The notes under the pieces: model-generated | Told to the model about the DNA's origin: nothing | The model's database searches: none | The model's input: only the letters and a program-made list of their open reading frames with translations | In this document: one piece after another, positions 42,900 through 51,555 of the stretch | How positions within the stretch are numbered: position 1 is the stretch's first letter | Layout of the letters: the number at the start of each line of letters is the position of its first letter | Source of the DNA: Oerskovia merdavium | GTDB lineage: Bacteria > Actinomycetota > Actinomycetes > Actinomycetales > Cellulomonadaceae | Direction: 5' to 3' | Assembly: GCF_014836755.1 (NCBI RefSeq) | Contig: NZ_JACSQF010000013.1 | Location: forward strand, 51,059 to 115,058 | DNA length: 64,000 bases | Program-made: the position numbers and the translations under genes

Positions 42900-44267
42900 G
42901 TGTCGGTGCTCGTGACCGAAGAACCCAGCAGGCGCAAGGCGCACGTGCCGTCGGGCGCCCGGGCGCGCAGCACGGACGGCGGAGGCCCGGACGGCGGAGG
43001 CCCGGACGGCGAGGCGCGCCCGGCCCCGCACCACGAGGCGGTCGCGACCGTGCGCCATGCGAGAGCTCGACGTGACCGGAGGGTGGTGCGGGTCGTCGGG
43101 CTCGTGATGACGGCAGTGCTCGCCCTCGGCGTGTCGGGTGCCGCGGCGCTCGTCGTGAAGTCGCTGTCGAACGTCGACCAGGTGGACAACCAGGCCCTCG
43201 TCGCCCCTGAGGCGTCACGGCCGGCCGCCGCGACCCCGGACCCCGCGGACCCCCTCGCGGGGCTCCCTGTGAACCTCGTCCTCATCGGCTCGGACGACCG
43301 GTCCGGGGTGAACGAGGCGATCGGTGGGGCCGAGGACGGCATGCGCTCGGACACGACCATGCTGCTGCACATCTCGGCCGACCGGACGCGCGTCGAGCTC
43401 GTCTCGATCCCGCGCGACCTGATGATCCCGGTTCCCGAGTGCACGGTCACGGGAGGCGGGACGACCAAGGCGTCGTCGAGCGCGATGTTCAACTCGGCGT
43501 TCTCGCGAGGCTGGGACGCGGGGCAGGACCTCGCGTCGGCAGCCACCTGCACGCAGATGACGGTCGAGCAGATCAGCGGGGTGCGCACCGACGGGTTCAT
43601 GGTCGTCGACTTCGCGGGGTTCCAGACCATGGTCGACGCGCTCGACGGCGTCCCCATGTGCATCCCCGAGGACATGGACGACGAGGACGCGAACCTGCAC
43701 CTCACGGCGGGCAACCATGTGTTGTCGGGCACCGAGGCCCTCGCGCTCGCCCGTGCCCGGCACGGGCTGAGCGACGGTTCGGACACCTACCGGATGGGGC
43801 GCCAGCAGGCGTTGCTCGCCGCGCTCACGCAGTCCGTGCTGAGCAAGAACATCCTCACGGACCTCCCGAGCCTGATCCGCTTCCTGGACGCCGCGACGAG
43901 CTCGCTGTCGATCAGCGGTGGCGTCGACCTCAAGGGGCTCGCGTTCTCGTTGCGCTCGGTGCGCCCGGAGGCGGTCACGTTCCTGACGATCCCGTCGGGG
44001 CCCATGCCGTCGAACCCCGCCCGTGTCGTGCTGGCGGACGAGGCCCAGGACGTGTGGGCGCGCCTGGCGGCCGACCAGCCCGTGGTCGAGGACGAGGCCA
44101 CCGGGACGCCGACGACGCCGGCCACCCCGGACACTGCCACGATCCCGCCCGGCGACACGACGACGGGTGCGCCGACCGACACCGAGACCGTGGCCCCCGT
44201 CGACCCGCTCGCCGACCGTCTGCCGGGCGAGGCGATCACCTCGGCCGATGCGAAGGAGACCTGCTGA
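42900..44267 (+). CDS. LytR-CpsA-Psr (LCP) family wall-polymer ligase
   Basis: LCP proteins transfer polyprenyl-linked glycopolymers to peptidoglycan outside the membrane. The 455-residue protein has about 65 cytoplasmic residues, one helix (VVGLVMTAVLALGVSGAAALVV, about 67-88) and the LCP domain: LVLIGSDDRSG (about 123-133), RSDTTMLLHIS, VSIPRDLMIPVP with the key Arg (about 168-179), and ALARARHGLSDGSDTYRMGRQQ near 282. A Thr/Pro-rich tail follows. The N-terminal DGGGPDGGGPDG comes from a 15-bp tandem repeat (42978-43007). The start is uncertain; GTGs at 42906 and 42912 are alternatives. Confidence 0.88.
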   Translation: MSVLVTEEPSRRKAHVPSGARARSTDGGGPDGGGPDGEARPAPHHEAVATVRHARARRDRRVVRVVGLVMTAVLALGVSGAAALVVKSLSNVDQVDNQALVAPEASRPAAATPDPADPLAGLPVNLVLIGSDDRSGVNEAIGGAEDGMRSDTTMLLHISADRTRVELVSIPRDLMIPVPECTVTGGGTTKASSSAMFNSAFSRGWDAGQDLASAATCTQMTVEQISGVRTDGFMVVDFAGFQTMVDALDGVPMCIPEDMDDEDANLHLTAGNHVLSGTEALALARARHGLSDGSDTYRMGRQQALLAALTQSVLSKNILTDLPSLIRFLDAATSSLSISGGVDLKGLAFSLRSVRPEAVTFLTIPSGPMPSNPARVVLADEAQDVWARLAADQPVVEDEATGTPTTPATPDTATIPPGDTTTGAPTDTETVAPVDPLADRLPGEAITSADAKETC

Positions 44268-44293
44268 GGCGGGCCCGACGGGCCTCCTGGTGA

Positions 44294-44318
44294 CGAGCCC
44301 GGTGCGGGCCCGGGCTCG
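44294..44318. terminator. Terminator hairpin between convergent genes
   Basis: CGAGCCCGG / CCGGGCTCG with a 7-base loop lies between the LCP gene and the stop of the facing gene. Confidence 0.65.
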
Positions 44319-44825
44319 CTAGCTCGGGTCGTTGTTGCCCGACGACGGAGCGTCCGGAGCGCTGTCCGTCTCGCCCTTCGAGCCCTTGCCCGGGGACCGC
44401 GGCCCCTGCTCGCGCTCGTCCTGGTGGTCCGGGGTCCCCGGGGTGTGACCGGGAGCCGCCCCTGATGCGGTCCCCGAACCGGGCGTGGAACCCTCGTCGC
44501 GCGCCTCACGACGTCGCTGCTGCTCGAGCTTCCAGAGGAAGTCCGGGTCGTCGTCGGGGGCGATCGGTCCGCTGCTGCGACGCCGCCCTCCTCCGCCCGA
44601 CGGGCGGCGGGGCGTGCCAGCCCCGCCCGCTGCGGCGTGACGCGAGCGCTGCGTGCGGGACACCAGGATCCATGCGAGCGGCCCGACGAACGGCAGGAAG
44701 ATGATCATCACGATCCACAGTCCCTTGGGGATCCCGCTCCGGTCGTTCTCGTCGCTCGTGGCGCAGTCGGAGAGGGCGTAGACCGCGAGGCCTACGGCGA
44801 GCAAGGTCAGCAGGACGCGGGACAT
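44319..44825 (-). CDS. Small membrane protein with PLD-nuclease N-terminal (PLDc_N) domain
   Basis: A 168-residue protein with two membrane helices (about 3-19 and 36-57, LWIVMIIFLPFVGPLAWILV) separated by a short polar loop, the arrangement of the PLDc_N domain found at the start of cardiolipin synthases but here without catalytic domain. The remaining 110 residues are charged and low in complexity (Gly/Ser/Asp/Arg), probably disordered and cytoplasmic. Function unknown; such stand-alone proteins are common in actinobacteria. Confidence 0.8.
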   Translation of the reverse strand: MSRVLLTLLAVGLAVYALSDCATSDENDRSGIPKGLWIVMIIFLPFVGPLAWILVSRTQRSRHAAAGGAGTPRRPSGGGGRRRSSGPIAPDDDPDFLWKLEQQRRREARDEGSTPGSGTASGAAPGHTPGTPDHQDEREQGPRSPGKGSKGETDSAPDAPSSGNNDPS

Positions 44826-44960
44826 GCCCCCAGCCTATGCGTCTCGGGTCAGGACGTGTCCAGCCTGCGACCTTCTGGGGGCGGGGGCCGGGGCGGTGCT
44901 CGTACATACCGGGGCGTGTCGCCCCCAGGTCTGCGGGGCGCCTACCCTGGAGGAGTGCCC

Positions 44961-45266
44961 ATGGTCATCTATTCCGTCCTGCGCCTCGCGATCTTCGGGG
45001 TGCTCTTCGCCGTGCTCTACGCCCTCGACCTCGGCCACTGGGTCGTGTGCGCCGTCATCGCGGCCGTGCTCGCCCTGCTGGTCTCCTACCTGACGCTGCG
45101 AGGCCCGCGCGAGCGCGCGGCGCAGTACCTCGCGGACCGCGCTGCGCACCGCCGGGCGACGGGTGAGCAGTTCTCGCGGGCGGTCGAGGACGACGCCGCG
45201 TTCGAGGACGCCGCGGTCGACGCGGCCTCCGCCGACGAGTCGCCCGTGCGCCGCACCGACGGCTAG
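44961..45266 (+). CDS. DUF4229 family small membrane protein
   Basis: A 101-residue protein with two closely spaced helices (about 3-21 and 25-43) followed by a charged helical tail (RGPRERAAQYLADRAAHRR and an acidic end), matching the DUF4229 pattern found beside menA in many Micrococcales. ATG 44961 has AGGAG five bases upstream. Its stop overlaps the stop of menA on the other strand by 4 bp. No function known; its fixed position suggests a link to quinone or membrane metabolism (inference). Confidence 0.8.
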   Translation: MVIYSVLRLAIFGVLFAVLYALDLGHWVVCAVIAAVLALLVSYLTLRGPRERAAQYLADRAAHRRATGEQFSRAVEDDAAFEDAAVDAASADESPVRRTDG

Positions 45267-46132
45267 AGCGCGAGCCCCAGCCCCAGCAGCACGCCGTACC
45301 CGAGCTCGAACATGCCCGTCCCGGCGAGGACGGGGACCAGCAGGGGCCCGCGCGCCCCGGCGAGCACCGGGAGCGTCAGCAGCACCGCCGGCAGCAGCAG
45401 GAGCAGCACCAGCAGGGACCACGGGGCGGCGAACGCGCACACCACGGCCAGCAGGATCGGCACCCAGATCATCGCGACGTAGGCGCGTCTGGCCCGGAAG
45501 TCCCCGAGGCGCACGGCCACGGTCCGCTTGCCTGCGAGCACGTCGGTGGGGATGTCCCGCACGTTGTTGATCATGAGCAGCGCGCACGCGAGCAGGCCCA
45601 CGGCCACGGCTCCCACGCCCGCGACCCAGGTGATGCGACCCGCCTGCGTGTACGTGGTGCCGAGGACCGCGACGAGCCCGAAGAACACGAAGACCCCGAC
45701 CTCGCCGAGGCCGCGGTAGCCGTACGGGTTCTTGCCGCCCGTGTAGAACCAGGCCGCGACGATCGCGAGGGCCCCCACGGCCAGGAGCCACCAGTGCCCC
45801 GTGAGCGCCACGAGCCCGAGCCCGAGGACCGCGGCGACCCCGAAGCACGCGAAGGCCGCGTTGCGGACCTGCGAGGCGAGCGCGGCCCCCGACGCGGTCA
45901 GCCGCATGGGGCCTACGCGGTCGACGTCGGTGCCACGCACGCCGTCCGAGTAGTCGTTGGCGTAGTTCACGCCGACCTGCAGCGCGAGCGCGACCCCGAG
46001 CGCGAGCAGCGCGGGCCAGAGCGCGAACGCGTCGATCTGCGCCGCGGCTCCCGAGCCGACGAGGACGGGTGCGGCTGCCGCGGGGAGGGTGCGCAGGCGC
46101 GCGCCAGCGACCCATTCGGCAGAGGTGGCCAT
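45263..46132 (-). CDS. menA: 1,4-dihydroxy-2-naphthoate polyprenyltransferase
   Basis: MenA attaches the isoprenoid tail to DHNA, giving demethylmenaquinone in the membrane. The 289-residue UbiA-type protein has about nine helices and both Asp-rich motifs: NYANDYSDGVRGTD (about residues 55-68) for the prenyl diphosphate-Mg site and NNVRDIPTD (about 188-196). FYTGGKNPYGYRGLGE between them is typical for MenA. ATG start; the menE gene lies 10 bp upstream on the same strand, so menE-menA form an operon. Confidence 0.94.
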   Translation of the reverse strand: MATSAEWVAGARLRTLPAAAAPVLVGSGAAAQIDAFALWPALLALGVALALQVGVNYANDYSDGVRGTDVDRVGPMRLTASGAALASQVRNAAFACFGVAAVLGLGLVALTGHWWLLAVGALAIVAAWFYTGGKNPYGYRGLGEVGVFVFFGLVAVLGTTYTQAGRITWVAGVGAVAVGLLACALLMINNVRDIPTDVLAGKRTVAVRLGDFRARRAYVAMIWVPILLAVVCAFAAPWSLLVLLLLLPAVLLTLPVLAGARGPLLVPVLAGTGMFELGYGVLLGLGLAL

Positions 46133-46142
46133 GGTGCTCCGA

Positions 46143-47375
46143 TCAGTGGGTGGTGCGAGGTGCGGTGCGGGCGGCGAGCGCGGTCACGGCCGCCCGGTCG
46201 ATCTTGCCTGGTCCTCGTCGCGGCAGGTCGTCCACGACGAGCAGGTACCGCGGTGCGGCGGGCGGTCCCAGCGTAGTCGCGACCGCGTGCCGGGCACGGG
46301 ACAGCAGCCCGGCGTCGGGCTCGCCCTCGGGGGCGACGACCCTGGTGAGGGCGCCGCCGCGGGTCACGACCGCGACCACGGCCTGCCCCCACTCGGGGTC
46401 GGGGACGCCGACGACGCACACCTCGCCGATGCCGTCCTCGCCCGTGAGCGCGTCGGCCAGCACGGCCTCGACCGCGGCCGGGGCGACGTTGACGCCGCCC
46501 GTGACCACGACGTCGTCGGCCCGTCCGTGGACCGTCAGCGTGCCGTCCAGGGAGAGCGAGCCCAGGTCGTTGGTGCGCAGCCAGCGCGAGCCGTCCGGGT
46601 CGTGCCGCAACACCTCGGCCGTGAGCGCCTCGTCGCCGAGGTATCCCGTCGCGAGGACGGGTCCGCCGATCTCGACGACCCCCGCGTCCCCCGGGGGCAG
46701 GACATGTCCGGACGAGCGCTCGATGACCCGCACCCGCACGCCCGCGAGCGGGACGCCGTCGTACACGCAGCCTCCGCACGTCTCCGTCATCCCGTAGGTC
46801 GTCACGACCCTGGCCCCTGCCGCGCGCGCCGCGGCCAGCAGCGCGGGCGGGGCCGCGGCCCCGCCGAGCAGGATCGCGTCGAACGAGCGCAGCGCGGCGA
46901 GCGCGGCCTCGCCGTCCGCGGTGCCCTGGGCGTGCACGAGGCGGTGGAGCTGCGTCGGGACGAGCGAGACGTAGCGGCGGTCGCCGTCCATGCGCGCGGC
47001 GTCCGCGGCGAAGCCCGCGGGCGAGAACGGGGCGTCGAGGTCCGCGGTCACGAGACGGGTCCCGGCGACGACCGAGCGCAGGATCACCTGGAGCCCCGCG
47101 ACGTGCGACGGCGGCAGCGCGAGCAGCCACTGCGCGTCCCCGCCGAGACGTTCGTGCGTGGCCCGTGCCGAGGCGACGAGCGCGCTCGCGCTCAGGGCGA
47201 CCTCGCGAGGCAGGCCCGTCGAACCCGAGGTCTGCAGCACCAGGGCGGTGCCCTCGGGCAGCGGCCCGGAGAAGGCGAGCGGAGCCGGGGCGACCGCGGG
47301 GCCGCGGCCGGCGAGGGCGTCGGCGACCGCCGCACGCAGTGCGAGGGCGTCGGAGGGACCATCGGCGCGTGACAT
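46143..47375 (-). CDS. menE: o-Succinylbenzoate-CoA ligase
   Basis: MenE activates o-succinylbenzoate with ATP and CoA. The 410-residue ANL-family enzyme is shorter than average (450-500) as in other actinobacteria. It has the P-loop LQTSGSTGLPREV (about 49-61), TTYGMTETCGG (about 196-206), LRTNDLGSL near 272, the hinge GRADDVVVTGG and the catalytic Lys in RRGPGKIDR near the C-terminus. ATG 47375 is the first start that fits; the upstream extension is Arg/Pro-rich. Divergent from a lipoprotein gene. Confidence 0.92.
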   Translation of the reverse strand: MSRADGPSDALALRAAVADALAGRGPAVAPAPLAFSGPLPEGTALVLQTSGSTGLPREVALSASALVASARATHERLGGDAQWLLALPPSHVAGLQVILRSVVAGTRLVTADLDAPFSPAGFAADAARMDGDRRYVSLVPTQLHRLVHAQGTADGEAALAALRSFDAILLGGAAAPPALLAAARAAGARVVTTYGMTETCGGCVYDGVPLAGVRVRVIERSSGHVLPPGDAGVVEIGGPVLATGYLGDEALTAEVLRHDPDGSRWLRTNDLGSLSLDGTLTVHGRADDVVVTGGVNVAPAAVEAVLADALTGEDGIGEVCVVGVPDPEWGQAVVAVVTRGGALTRVVAPEGEPDAGLLSRARHAVATTLGPPAAPRYLLVVDDLPRRGPGKIDRAAVTALAARTAPRTTH

Positions 47376-47446
47376 CCGTCCAGCGTAGATCGGGTCGTAG
47401 GGTGACGGGGAACCGTGGACCGCAGCAGGGCGAAGGGCAGGGAGAC

Positions 47447-48520
47447 GTGACGGCAGCGACGCCAGGACACCTCGGACGAGACCTCTGGCGCGTCGGGGGG
47501 CTGGTCGCGGTCGCGCTCGTGCTCGCGGCATGCAGCGGGGGGCCGGCGGACGTCCCGACGAGCACGGTCCCGGCGACCGTCGAGTCGGACAAGGCAGGCC
47601 CCCCGGACCCCGCGATCCCGCTCGCCTGGCCGCTCACCGGTGTCCCGGTCGACGAGGTCGACGACCGCCCGGCGCTCGCGGTCAAGATCGAGAACCTGCC
47701 GCAGGCACGCCCCCAGACGGGTCTCGAGCAGGCCGACATGGTGTGGGAGGAGGTCGTCGAGGGCGGCATCACGCGGTTCGTCGCGGTCTACCACTCGCAG
47801 TCGCCGGAGACCGTCGGTCCCGTCCGCTCGGTGCGTCCGATGGACCCCGCCATCGTCGGGCCGACGCACGGTGTGCTCGCCTTCAGCGGTGGGCAGCCCC
47901 CGTTCGTCGAGGCGGTCCGCGCGGCCGGCATCCAGACGGTGGTCCACGACGAGGGCGACGACGGCTTCTTCCTCAAGAAGGGCAAGCGCGCCCCGCACAA
48001 CCTCTACGGGACGCCGGCCGACTTCTGGGCCCAGGCCGACGACGACCGCACGGCGCCGCCGACCCAGCTCCGCCACGTCCGGATCCCGGGCCAGGGCACC
48101 GCGACCACGACGGGCGCACCCCTGAGCCTGCTCGACGTGAAGCTGACGTTCGCGAGCCGGGCGCAGTGGATCTGGGACGCCGAGCAGGCGGCCTTCCTCC
48201 GCAACGAGGGGACCACGCCGGCCGTGTCGTCCGACGGCACGAGGCTCTCGGCGCAGAACGTCGTGGTGCTGAGCGTCGAGGTCCGCGACACGCAGTTCAA
48301 GGACCCGGCGGGGACGCCCGTGCCGGAGACGCTGCTCGTGGGCTCCGGGGACGGGCTCGTGGCCAGCGGTGGGAAGCACGTGGCCGTGACGTGGTCGCAG
48401 GAGTCGGTCGACGAGCCGCTCGTCCTCACGGGGCCCGACGGCGAGCCCGTCCTGCTCGAGCAGGGCGTCACGTGGGTCGAGCTCGTCCCGCGCAAGGGCG
48501 GGAGCTGGACGGTCAGCTGA
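47447..48520 (+). CDS. DUF3048 lipoprotein (YerB-like)
   Basis: A 357-residue secreted lipoprotein: signal with lipobox VLAAC (Cys about residue 28), then the DUF3048 domain beginning PLTGVPVDEVDDRPALAVKIENLPQARPQ (in part, about 64-90) with WEEVVEGGITRFVAVYHSQ and VGPVRSVRP, and a C-terminal DUF3048_C beta domain. GTG start four bases after GGGAG-like sequence. Function unknown; YerB-type proteins are extracytoplasmic. It ends 8 bp inside the facing hydrolase gene. Confidence 0.87.
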   Translation: MTAATPGHLGRDLWRVGGLVAVALVLAACSGGPADVPTSTVPATVESDKAGPPDPAIPLAWPLTGVPVDEVDDRPALAVKIENLPQARPQTGLEQADMVWEEVVEGGITRFVAVYHSQSPETVGPVRSVRPMDPAIVGPTHGVLAFSGGQPPFVEAVRAAGIQTVVHDEGDDGFFLKKGKRAPHNLYGTPADFWAQADDDRTAPPTQLRHVRIPGQGTATTTGAPLSLLDVKLTFASRAQWIWDAEQAAFLRNEGTTPAVSSDGTRLSAQNVVVLSVEVRDTQFKDPAGTPVPETLLVGSGDGLVASGGKHVAVTWSQESVDEPLVLTGPDGEPVLLEQGVTWVELVPRKGGSWTVS

Positions 48521-49184
48521 TCCGGGGCCGGACGGTCGGCGGGTCCGTGAGCGTCCACCCGTCGAGCACCGACTCGAGCACCTCGAGCCGGTCGAAGCCC
48601 CCTCGTGCGAGGAAGTGCCCTGCGCCGTCGACCACGGTCAGGTCGGCGTCGAGGACCCGGGCGAGGTCCTCGGTCAGCCGCCGGGGGACCACCGGGTCGT
48701 CGTCGGCCGTGACGACGAGGCGACGTGCCGTGCGTGCGGCGATCCCCGCCGGGTCGGTGTCGTGCGCGACGAAGTGGTCGACCTCGGGGATGCCGGGGAC
48801 CTGCTCCACGAAGCCGGCCACGAGCGCGAGACCGCCGAGCCGCCAGTCGTCGTCACGGGCGGCGAGGTGCTGGAGGATGCTGACGCAGCCGAGGCTGTGA
48901 CCCACCAGGACGGTCCGCCCGTCGATCGCCCCGACCACCGCGGCGAGCGTCGAGAGCCAGGTGTCGAGGTCCGGGGCCTGCGAGTCCGGCAGGTCCGGGA
49001 CCAGGACGTCGATCCCGCGCGGCGCGTACCGGTCCTGGAGCGCACCGAACCAGTGGCTGGCGGCGGTGGCGCCCAGGCCGTGCACCACCACGATCCTGGT
49101 CGCGGGGGGAGCGGGGGCCGGGCTCGGGGCCGGCTCCTGGACGGTCTGGTGCGCGACGACCGTGGCGTCGGTGCGAGAGGTCAT
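48513..49184 (-). CDS. Alpha/beta hydrolase (RBBP9/YdeN-like)
   Basis: A 223-residue serine hydrolase: IVVVHGLGATAASHWF (about residues 31-46), nucleophile elbow GHSLGC (about 94-99), acidic residue in TADDDPVVP (near 158) and His in DGAGHFLARGGF (about 186-197). The compact size and the SHW sequence fit the RBBP9/YdeN group of esterases. It lies between menE and menB. No canonical menH was seen in this window, so a role in quinone synthesis cannot be excluded, but the family resemblance argues against MenH. Confidence 0.82.
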   Translation of the reverse strand: MTSRTDATVVAHQTVQEPAPSPAPAPPATRIVVVHGLGATAASHWFGALQDRYAPRGIDVLVPDLPDSQAPDLDTWLSTLAAVVGAIDGRTVLVGHSLGCVSILQHLAARDDDWRLGGLALVAGFVEQVPGIPEVDHFVAHDTDPAGIAARTARRLVVTADDDPVVPRRLTEDLARVLDADLTVVDGAGHFLARGGFDRLEVLESVLDGWTLTDPPTVRPRIS

Positions 49185-49358
49185 GCCCTGAGCAACGCCG
49201 CAGGTCGGAGCAATGTTCCGGAGGGACCGGGAACGGCTGCGCGAGGCACGTCCTCCCCGAGGAGGAGGAGCCGCTCACCCCTGAGGTGGACCGGTGGGCG
49301 CGCAGGTCGAGCCGCTGGACCGATGTGCCGCCACCGGCGCCCGCGGGAACGTAGGGGC

Positions 49359-49607
49359 ATGGCAACGATCAACCCCACCCAGAGCCCGTTCGAGCCCACG
49401 TCCACGGTCACGCCGTTCCCGCCCTCGATCACCCCCGCCCGGCCCGTCCTGCGCGCCGAGGAGGACGACGACGAGGACGGCGCCCGGCCGGCCGGGTCGA
49501 TCGGCCCCGTCGTCGCGTCGATCGTGCTGCTGTTCGGCCTGGCCGTCACCGCGGCGTTCGCCGGCCGCGGGATCGTCGGGCTGCTCAGCGGCTTCATCAC
49601 GGGCTGA
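49359..49607 (+). CDS. Small single-helix membrane protein
   Basis: An 82-residue protein: 45 polar residues rich in Pro and Asp/Glu (with an EEDDDEDG run), then one hydrophobic helix (about 50-68, VVASIVLLFGLAVTAAF) and a Gly-rich end. ATG after TAGGGGC. No family recognised. A strong hairpin overlaps its stop codon, so it appears to be an independent transcript opposite menB. Confidence 0.65.
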   Translation: MATINPTQSPFEPTSTVTPFPPSITPARPVLRAEEDDDEDGARPAGSIGPVVASIVLLFGLAVTAAFAGRGIVGLLSGFITG

Positions 49608-49630
49608 CGCGGCGCTCGCGGCGCCGCGTC
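49606..49630. terminator. Terminator between the small membrane protein and menB
   Basis: Perfect 10-bp stem GACGCGGCGC / GCGCCGCGTC with a 5-base loop, overlapping the stop codon of the upstream gene and facing menB. Confidence 0.75.
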
Positions 49631-49681
49631 GGCACCGGTACCCGTCGGAACGCCTGCGCCCGTCGGGAACGCCGATGCCCT

Positions 49682-50647
49682 TCAGAAGTAGTACGGGAAG
49701 GCGTCCCACTGCGGGTCGCGGCGCTCGAGGAACGCGTCGCGTCCCTCGACGGCCTCGTCGGTCATGTACGCCAGCCGCGTGGCCTCGCCGGCGAAGACCT
49801 GCTGGCCCGCCAGCCCGTCGTCGGCCAGGTTGAACGCGAACTTGAGCATGCGGATCGCCTGGGGCGACTTGGTCGCGATGATCCGCGCGTGCTCGAGCGC
49901 GAGCCTCTCGAGGTCGGCGTGGTCCGCGACCTCGTTCACGGCGCCCCACTCGTAGGCGTCCTGGGCCGAGTACTCACGGGCGAGGAAGAAGACCTCGCGG
50001 GCTCGCTTCTGCCCCACCTGCCGGGCGAAGAGCGCCGAGCCGTAGCCGGCGTCGAACGAGCCCACGTTGGCGTCGGTCTGCTTGAAGCGCGCGTGCTCGC
50101 GGCTCGCGATCGACAGGTCCGCGACCACGTGCAGCGAGTGCCCGCCGCCGGCGGCCCACCCGTTGACCACGGCGATGACGACCTTGGGCATGGTCCGGAT
50201 GAGGCGCTGGACCTCGAGGATGTGGAGCCGCCCGGCCTTGGCGGGGTCGATCGCGTCGGCCGTCTGGGCGTCCTCGCTCGTCGTGTACCGGTAGCCGTCG
50301 CGTCCGCGGATGCGCTGGTCGCCGCCCGAGCAGAACGCCCAGCCGCCGTCCTTGGCCGACGGACCGTTGCCCGTGAGGAGGACCGTCCCGACGTCGGAGG
50401 TCATGCGCGCGTGGTCGAGCACCCGGTAGAGCTCGTCGACCGTGTGGGGACGGAACGCGTTGCGGACCTCGGGCCGGTCGAACGCGACGCGGACGACCGG
50501 GAGGTCGCGCTCGCGGGGCTCACCATCGACCAGGCCGCGCTCGACGCCACGGTGGTAGGTGATGTCGGTGAGTCCCTCGAACCCGGCGACCGTGCGCCAG
50601 GACTGGGGATCGAACGTCTCGGACACCTGTGCGGGGATGCTGCTCAC
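49682..50647 (-). CDS. menB: 1,4-dihydroxy-2-naphthoyl-CoA synthase
   Basis: MenB closes the second ring of the naphthoquinone by Dieckmann-type condensation. The 321-residue crotonase-fold enzyme has FCSGGDQRIRG (CoA and oxyanion site, about residues 105-115), NGWAAGGGHSLHVVADLSIAS (in part, about 157-177), FKQTDANVGSFDAGYGSA with the catalytic Asp/Tyr region (about 184-201) and the MenB-specific C-terminus RDPQWDAFPYYF. GTG 50647 is the best start; the frame is open 11 codons further. Its 5' end abuts the SMR remnant. Confidence 0.94.
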   Translation of the reverse strand: MSSIPAQVSETFDPQSWRTVAGFEGLTDITYHRGVERGLVDGEPRERDLPVVRVAFDRPEVRNAFRPHTVDELYRVLDHARMTSDVGTVLLTGNGPSAKDGGWAFCSGGDQRIRGRDGYRYTTSEDAQTADAIDPAKAGRLHILEVQRLIRTMPKVVIAVVNGWAAGGGHSLHVVADLSIASREHARFKQTDANVGSFDAGYGSALFARQVGQKRAREVFFLAREYSAQDAYEWGAVNEVADHADLERLALEHARIIATKSPQAIRMLKFAFNLADDGLAGQQVFAGEATRLAYMTDEAVEGRDAFLERRDPQWDAFPYYF

Positions 50648-50678
50648 GACGGCCACCCTAGCCGCCCGGGCGCCGTCC

Positions 50679-50842
50679 ACCGTCGGTGTGGCCTACGGTG
50701 TGAGGGTGGGATCGGCGAGATCTTGACGGCGACGCTCTCGATCGTGTACTTCGGTGAGGCCACGTCTGTGCTCAAGATCCTGCCGTTGGTCCCCGCCGTG
50801 CGCGGGACCGACGGCCTCAACCTGTCCGGAGGAAGTCACTGA
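50679..50842 (+). pseudogene. 5'-truncated, frameshifted SMR multidrug-efflux gene remnant
   Basis: The last reading frame before the TetR gene encodes GIGE then ILTATLSIVYFGEATSVLKI and a hydrophobic tail ending LNLSGGSH, which resembles the C-terminal half of EmrE/Qac-type SMR proteins (FGE motif and final helix). Just upstream, in another frame, TVGVAYGV matches the preceding SMR motif (PVGxAYxVW), with the frame changing near 50705. Full SMR proteins have about 105 residues; only about 55 are represented, and the place of the first half is taken by the menB start region. The stop overlaps the TetR ATG (TGATG), as in intact SMR-TetR operons. Confidence 0.7.
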
Positions 50843-51450
50843 TGGCTCCAGAGACCGACAAGCACGTCCCCCGCAGGCAGGCCCGCGGCACCCAGCGACG
50901 CGACCGCATCGTGACGGCCGCGGCCGAGCTCATCCTCCGCGACGGCCCCGGGGCCGTGACGCACCGTTCGGTCGCCGCCCAGGCCGACGTCCCGCTCGCC
51001 GCGACGACCTACTACTTCACGGGGCTCGACGACCTGCTGGGTGCGGCGGGCGAGCAGATCGTCCGCGGCTGGGCCGAGCGCGCCCAGGCGATCGGTCACT
51101 CGGTGACCGAGCTGGTCGCGGAGGGCGGCGTCGAGACCCTGAGCACGCGCTCGCGCGCCCTGCTGCTCGTCGACGCGGTCCTGCCCCCGGGGGACCACGG
51201 CGAGCTCCTCGGCTTCTACGAGCACGTCGTGAGCGCGGGCCGCAGCCCCGTCCTGGCCGCCGCGTTCGCGCAAGGTCGGGGGGAGCTCGACGTCGTGATC
51301 GACGCGCTGCTCGACCAGCTCGGTGCGCGGTTCTCCGCAGTCCTGCTGATCGCCGTGGTCGACGGCGCCGCGGTGACCGCGCTGTGCGAGGGGCGCGCCG
51401 TGCGCGACCTCGCGGTGGACTGCGTGACCGAGCTGCTCGGGGGCGCCTGA
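50842..51450 (+). CDS. TetR-family transcriptional regulator
   Basis: A 202-residue regulator with an N-terminal TetR domain: RRDRIVTAAAELILRDGPGA and VTHRSVAAQADVPLAATTYYF (in part; about residues 17-58), then an all-helical effector domain. Its ATG overlaps the stop of an SMR efflux remnant and has GGAGGAAG upstream, so it was probably the second gene of an efflux operon whose pump has decayed. With the pump gone, its present target is unclear. The menC gene starts 105 bp downstream. Confidence 0.87.
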   Translation: MAPETDKHVPRRQARGTQRRDRIVTAAAELILRDGPGAVTHRSVAAQADVPLAATTYYFTGLDDLLGAAGEQIVRGWAERAQAIGHSVTELVAEGGVETLSTRSRALLLVDAVLPPGDHGELLGFYEHVVSAGRSPVLAAAFAQGRGELDVVIDALLDQLGARFSAVLLIAVVDGAAVTALCEGRAVRDLAVDCVTELLGGA

Positions 51451-51555
51451 GCCGTCCGTGGCGCGCGAGCCGCGGGTCGTCGAGCCCCGGCGTCCGGGGC
51501 GGGCGGGCGCTCGGACCAGCGCCGGACCGCCCGGCCCGGCGTCCGGAGATAACCT

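Noticed and set aside
48615-49358. Plus-strand open frame upstream of the small membrane protein
   Set aside because: It is antisense to the alpha/beta hydrolase; the protein-like part starts only at ATG 49359.
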